NCBI GenBank assembly: GCA_027067555.1
Contig: JAMOVU010000115.1
Coordinates: forward strand, 1-32,763
From: Candidatus Aminicenantota bacterium
GTDB lineage: Bacteria; Acidobacteriota; Aminicenantia; JAMOAD01
Length of the DNA stretch: 32,763 bases
Reading direction: 5' to 3'
A program made the translations under genes and the position numbers. Below, in pieces: positions 32,053 through 32,763 of the stretch. The notes beneath the pieces were generated by a model that did not search any database, had not been told where the DNA came from, and saw nothing but the letters and a program-made list of their open reading frames with translations. Position 1 is the first letter of the stretch; every line of letters begins with the position of its first letter.

Positions 32053-32057
32053 GTGAA

Positions 32058-32086
32058 ATTATAATAAAATCCGAGTTTATTTACAA
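32058..32086 (-). promoter_or_regulatory. promoter of the ftsY-rib cluster, predicted leaderless
   Basis: Minus strand TTGTAA (32081-32086), 17 bp, TATAAT (32058-32063), 5 nt (TTCAC), ATG 32052. No Shine-Dalgarno. Confidence 0.75.
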
Positions 32087-32117
32087 TCTTTAATTTAATA
32101 AATAAGAAAAGTCCAAA

Positions 32118-32146
32118 TTGACAAACAAATGAACATGTGTTATTTT
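32118..32146 (+). promoter_or_regulatory. promoter of the response regulator gene, predicted leaderless
   Basis: Consensus TTGACA (32118-32123), 17 bp, TATTTT (32141-32146), five A, ATG 32152. Divergent from the ftsY promoter with about 31 bp between the two -35 boxes. Confidence 0.72.
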
Positions 32147-32151
32147 AAAAA

Positions 32152-32763
32152 ATGGAGATAAAGGGCAAAGAAAAAAAGCTAATTCTTATTGTTGATGATG
32201 AAGCTAATATTAGGGAATTAGTAAAAGAAATACTTGAAGAGCAAGGGGGATATGAAACATTATCCGCATCTAATGGTAAAGAAGCACTGGATCTATTTTT
32301 AGAAAATAAAGACAGGATTTCAATAATTATGTCTGACATAAAGATGCCTATAATGGATGGACTGGAATTTTTAAGAGAGGTAAAAGCAGTTGATCCTGAT
32401 GCTGTAGTGATAATGATATCAGCTTTAAATGACATAAAATCTGCCATAAATGCAATGGACAGAGGAGCATACACTTACATCACAAAACCTTTTAAAATCA
32501 CGGAGCTTCTCATCGTCGTAAAAAGAGCCATTGAAAAGAGAGAACTTTTACTTGAAAATAAAAGATATCAACTCCACCTTGAAGAATTGGTAGAAGAGAG
32601 GACAAGGGAGCTTGAGAAAGCTTACAAAGAACTGGATGATATTTTTAATTCCACTCTTATAACCTTAGTAAATGCTCTCGATGCAAGGGATACTGAAACA
32701 GAAGGACATTCTGAAAGAGTTACCTACTATACTCTTGAATTGGCAAAGCTTATGGGAATAACA
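32152..32763 (+). CDS. response regulator with receiver and HD-GYP domain (RpfG-like), 3' end outside window
   Basis: 204 residues visible, running off the window. Receiver domain: LILIVDDE (acidic pair D15, D16), phospho-acceptor D62 in IIMSDIKMP, MISALND near 92 and ITKPF (conserved Lys near 113). A coiled-coil linker (LLLENKRYQLHLEELVEERTRELEKAYKEL by composition) leads to the beginning of an HD-type domain with NALDARDTETEGHSERV, the first helix and H of HD-GYP phosphodiesterases, which degrade cyclic di-GMP. The GYP motif is beyond the window, so activity cannot be judged. No sensor kinase gene is adjacent inside the window. Confidence 0.9.
   Translation, partial: MEIKGKEKKLILIVDDEANIRELVKEILEEQGGYETLSASNGKEALDLFLENKDRISIIMSDIKMPIMDGLEFLREVKAVDPDAVVIMISALNDIKSAINAMDRGAYTYITKPFKITELLIVVKRAIEKRELLLENKRYQLHLEELVEERTRELEKAYKELDDIFNSTLITLVNALDARDTETEGHSERVTYYTLELAKLMGIT

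Noticed and set aside
31730-32056. 108-codon plus-strand frame over the start of ftsY
   Set aside because: Antisense shadow of the FtsY N and G domains; Ser-rich without any recognisable motif.
32053-32151. FMN riboswitch ahead of the riboflavin genes
   Set aside because: ribD is preceded directly by ftsY and the ftsY promoter gives no leader; none of the conserved riboswitch helices can be fitted.
32145-32474. 109-codon minus-strand frame at the right edge
   Set aside because: Antisense to the receiver domain, whose phosphorylation-site residues are all intact on the plus strand.

Overview
The window is AT-rich bacterial chromosome, tightly packed, with genes on both strands. A beta-barrel outer-membrane protein and two lipoproteins point to a diderm (Gram-negative type) envelope. 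The combination of an MglA/roadblock pair, small SRP RNA, RibBA fusion, N-succinylamino-acid-racemase operon and AAA_14/DUF4143 ATPases does not let me name a phylum from sequence alone. I see no phage, IS element, CRISPR array or plasmid feature.

Layout. 1-51 is the 5' part of a tRNA-Val (minus strand). 280-2931 (plus) carries a CPA1-type cation/proton antiporter, then a small operon (lipoprotein, YdjM-like membrane hydrolase, FlhB-like cytoplasmic-domain protein). 3177-4409 is a solitary AAA_14/DUF4143 ATPase. 4393-7184 (minus) is a three-gene operon: PrsW-type membrane protease, lipoprotein 5'-nucleotidase, DUF985 cupin. 7298-7861 (minus) is a small outer-membrane barrel. 8001-10375 (plus) is an isocitrate/isopropylmalate-type dehydrogenase coupled to an aconitase/LeuC-type large subunit. 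10605-11855 is a second AAA_14/DUF4143 ATPase, flanked by direct repeats, and facing it at 11963-12140 is the frameshifted, truncated remnant of a third one. 12357-14311 (minus) is gltX with a small-multidrug-export-family membrane protein. 14383-21733 (minus) is one seven-gene operon: phosphomannomutase/phosphoglucomutase, uppP, mannose-1-phosphate guanylyltransferase, a YghO-like acyltransferase, then M20 hydrolase + COG3375 GNAT + N-succinylamino acid racemase/OSBS. 21877-22356 (plus) is a cheW. 22351-32052 (minus) is a long housekeeping cluster: ftsY, ribD, ribE, ribBA, HEAT-repeat protein, SRP RNA, dnaX, ebfC, recR, roadblock protein, MglA-like GTPase, PP2C phosphatase, plsC. From 32152 (plus) runs the start of a receiver + HD-GYP response regulator.

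How the genes work together. The last three genes of the 14383-21733 operon match the set of enzymes (N-succinyltransferase, N-succinylamino acid racemase, desuccinylase) known to convert D- to L-amino acids; the front of the same operon makes activated mannose and recycles undecaprenyl phosphate, so the operon may tie envelope building to D-amino acid salvage. FtsY and SRP RNA sit in one cluster with the riboflavin genes ribD-ribE-ribBA (ribH not seen) and the dnaX-ebfC-recR recombination/replication set. MglA, roadblock and PP2C form a signalling trio.

The most striking regulatory pattern is a split in 5' ends. Eight promoters (seven genes and one pseudogene) have a -35 / 16-17 bp / -10 arrangement in which the -10 hexamer ends only 5-6 nt before the ATG, i.e. 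predicted leaderless mRNAs. Other genes have the same promoter type followed by a short leader with a strong Shine-Dalgarno. dnaX carries an A9 run directly after domain III whose slippage would give a 377-residue gamma-like product.
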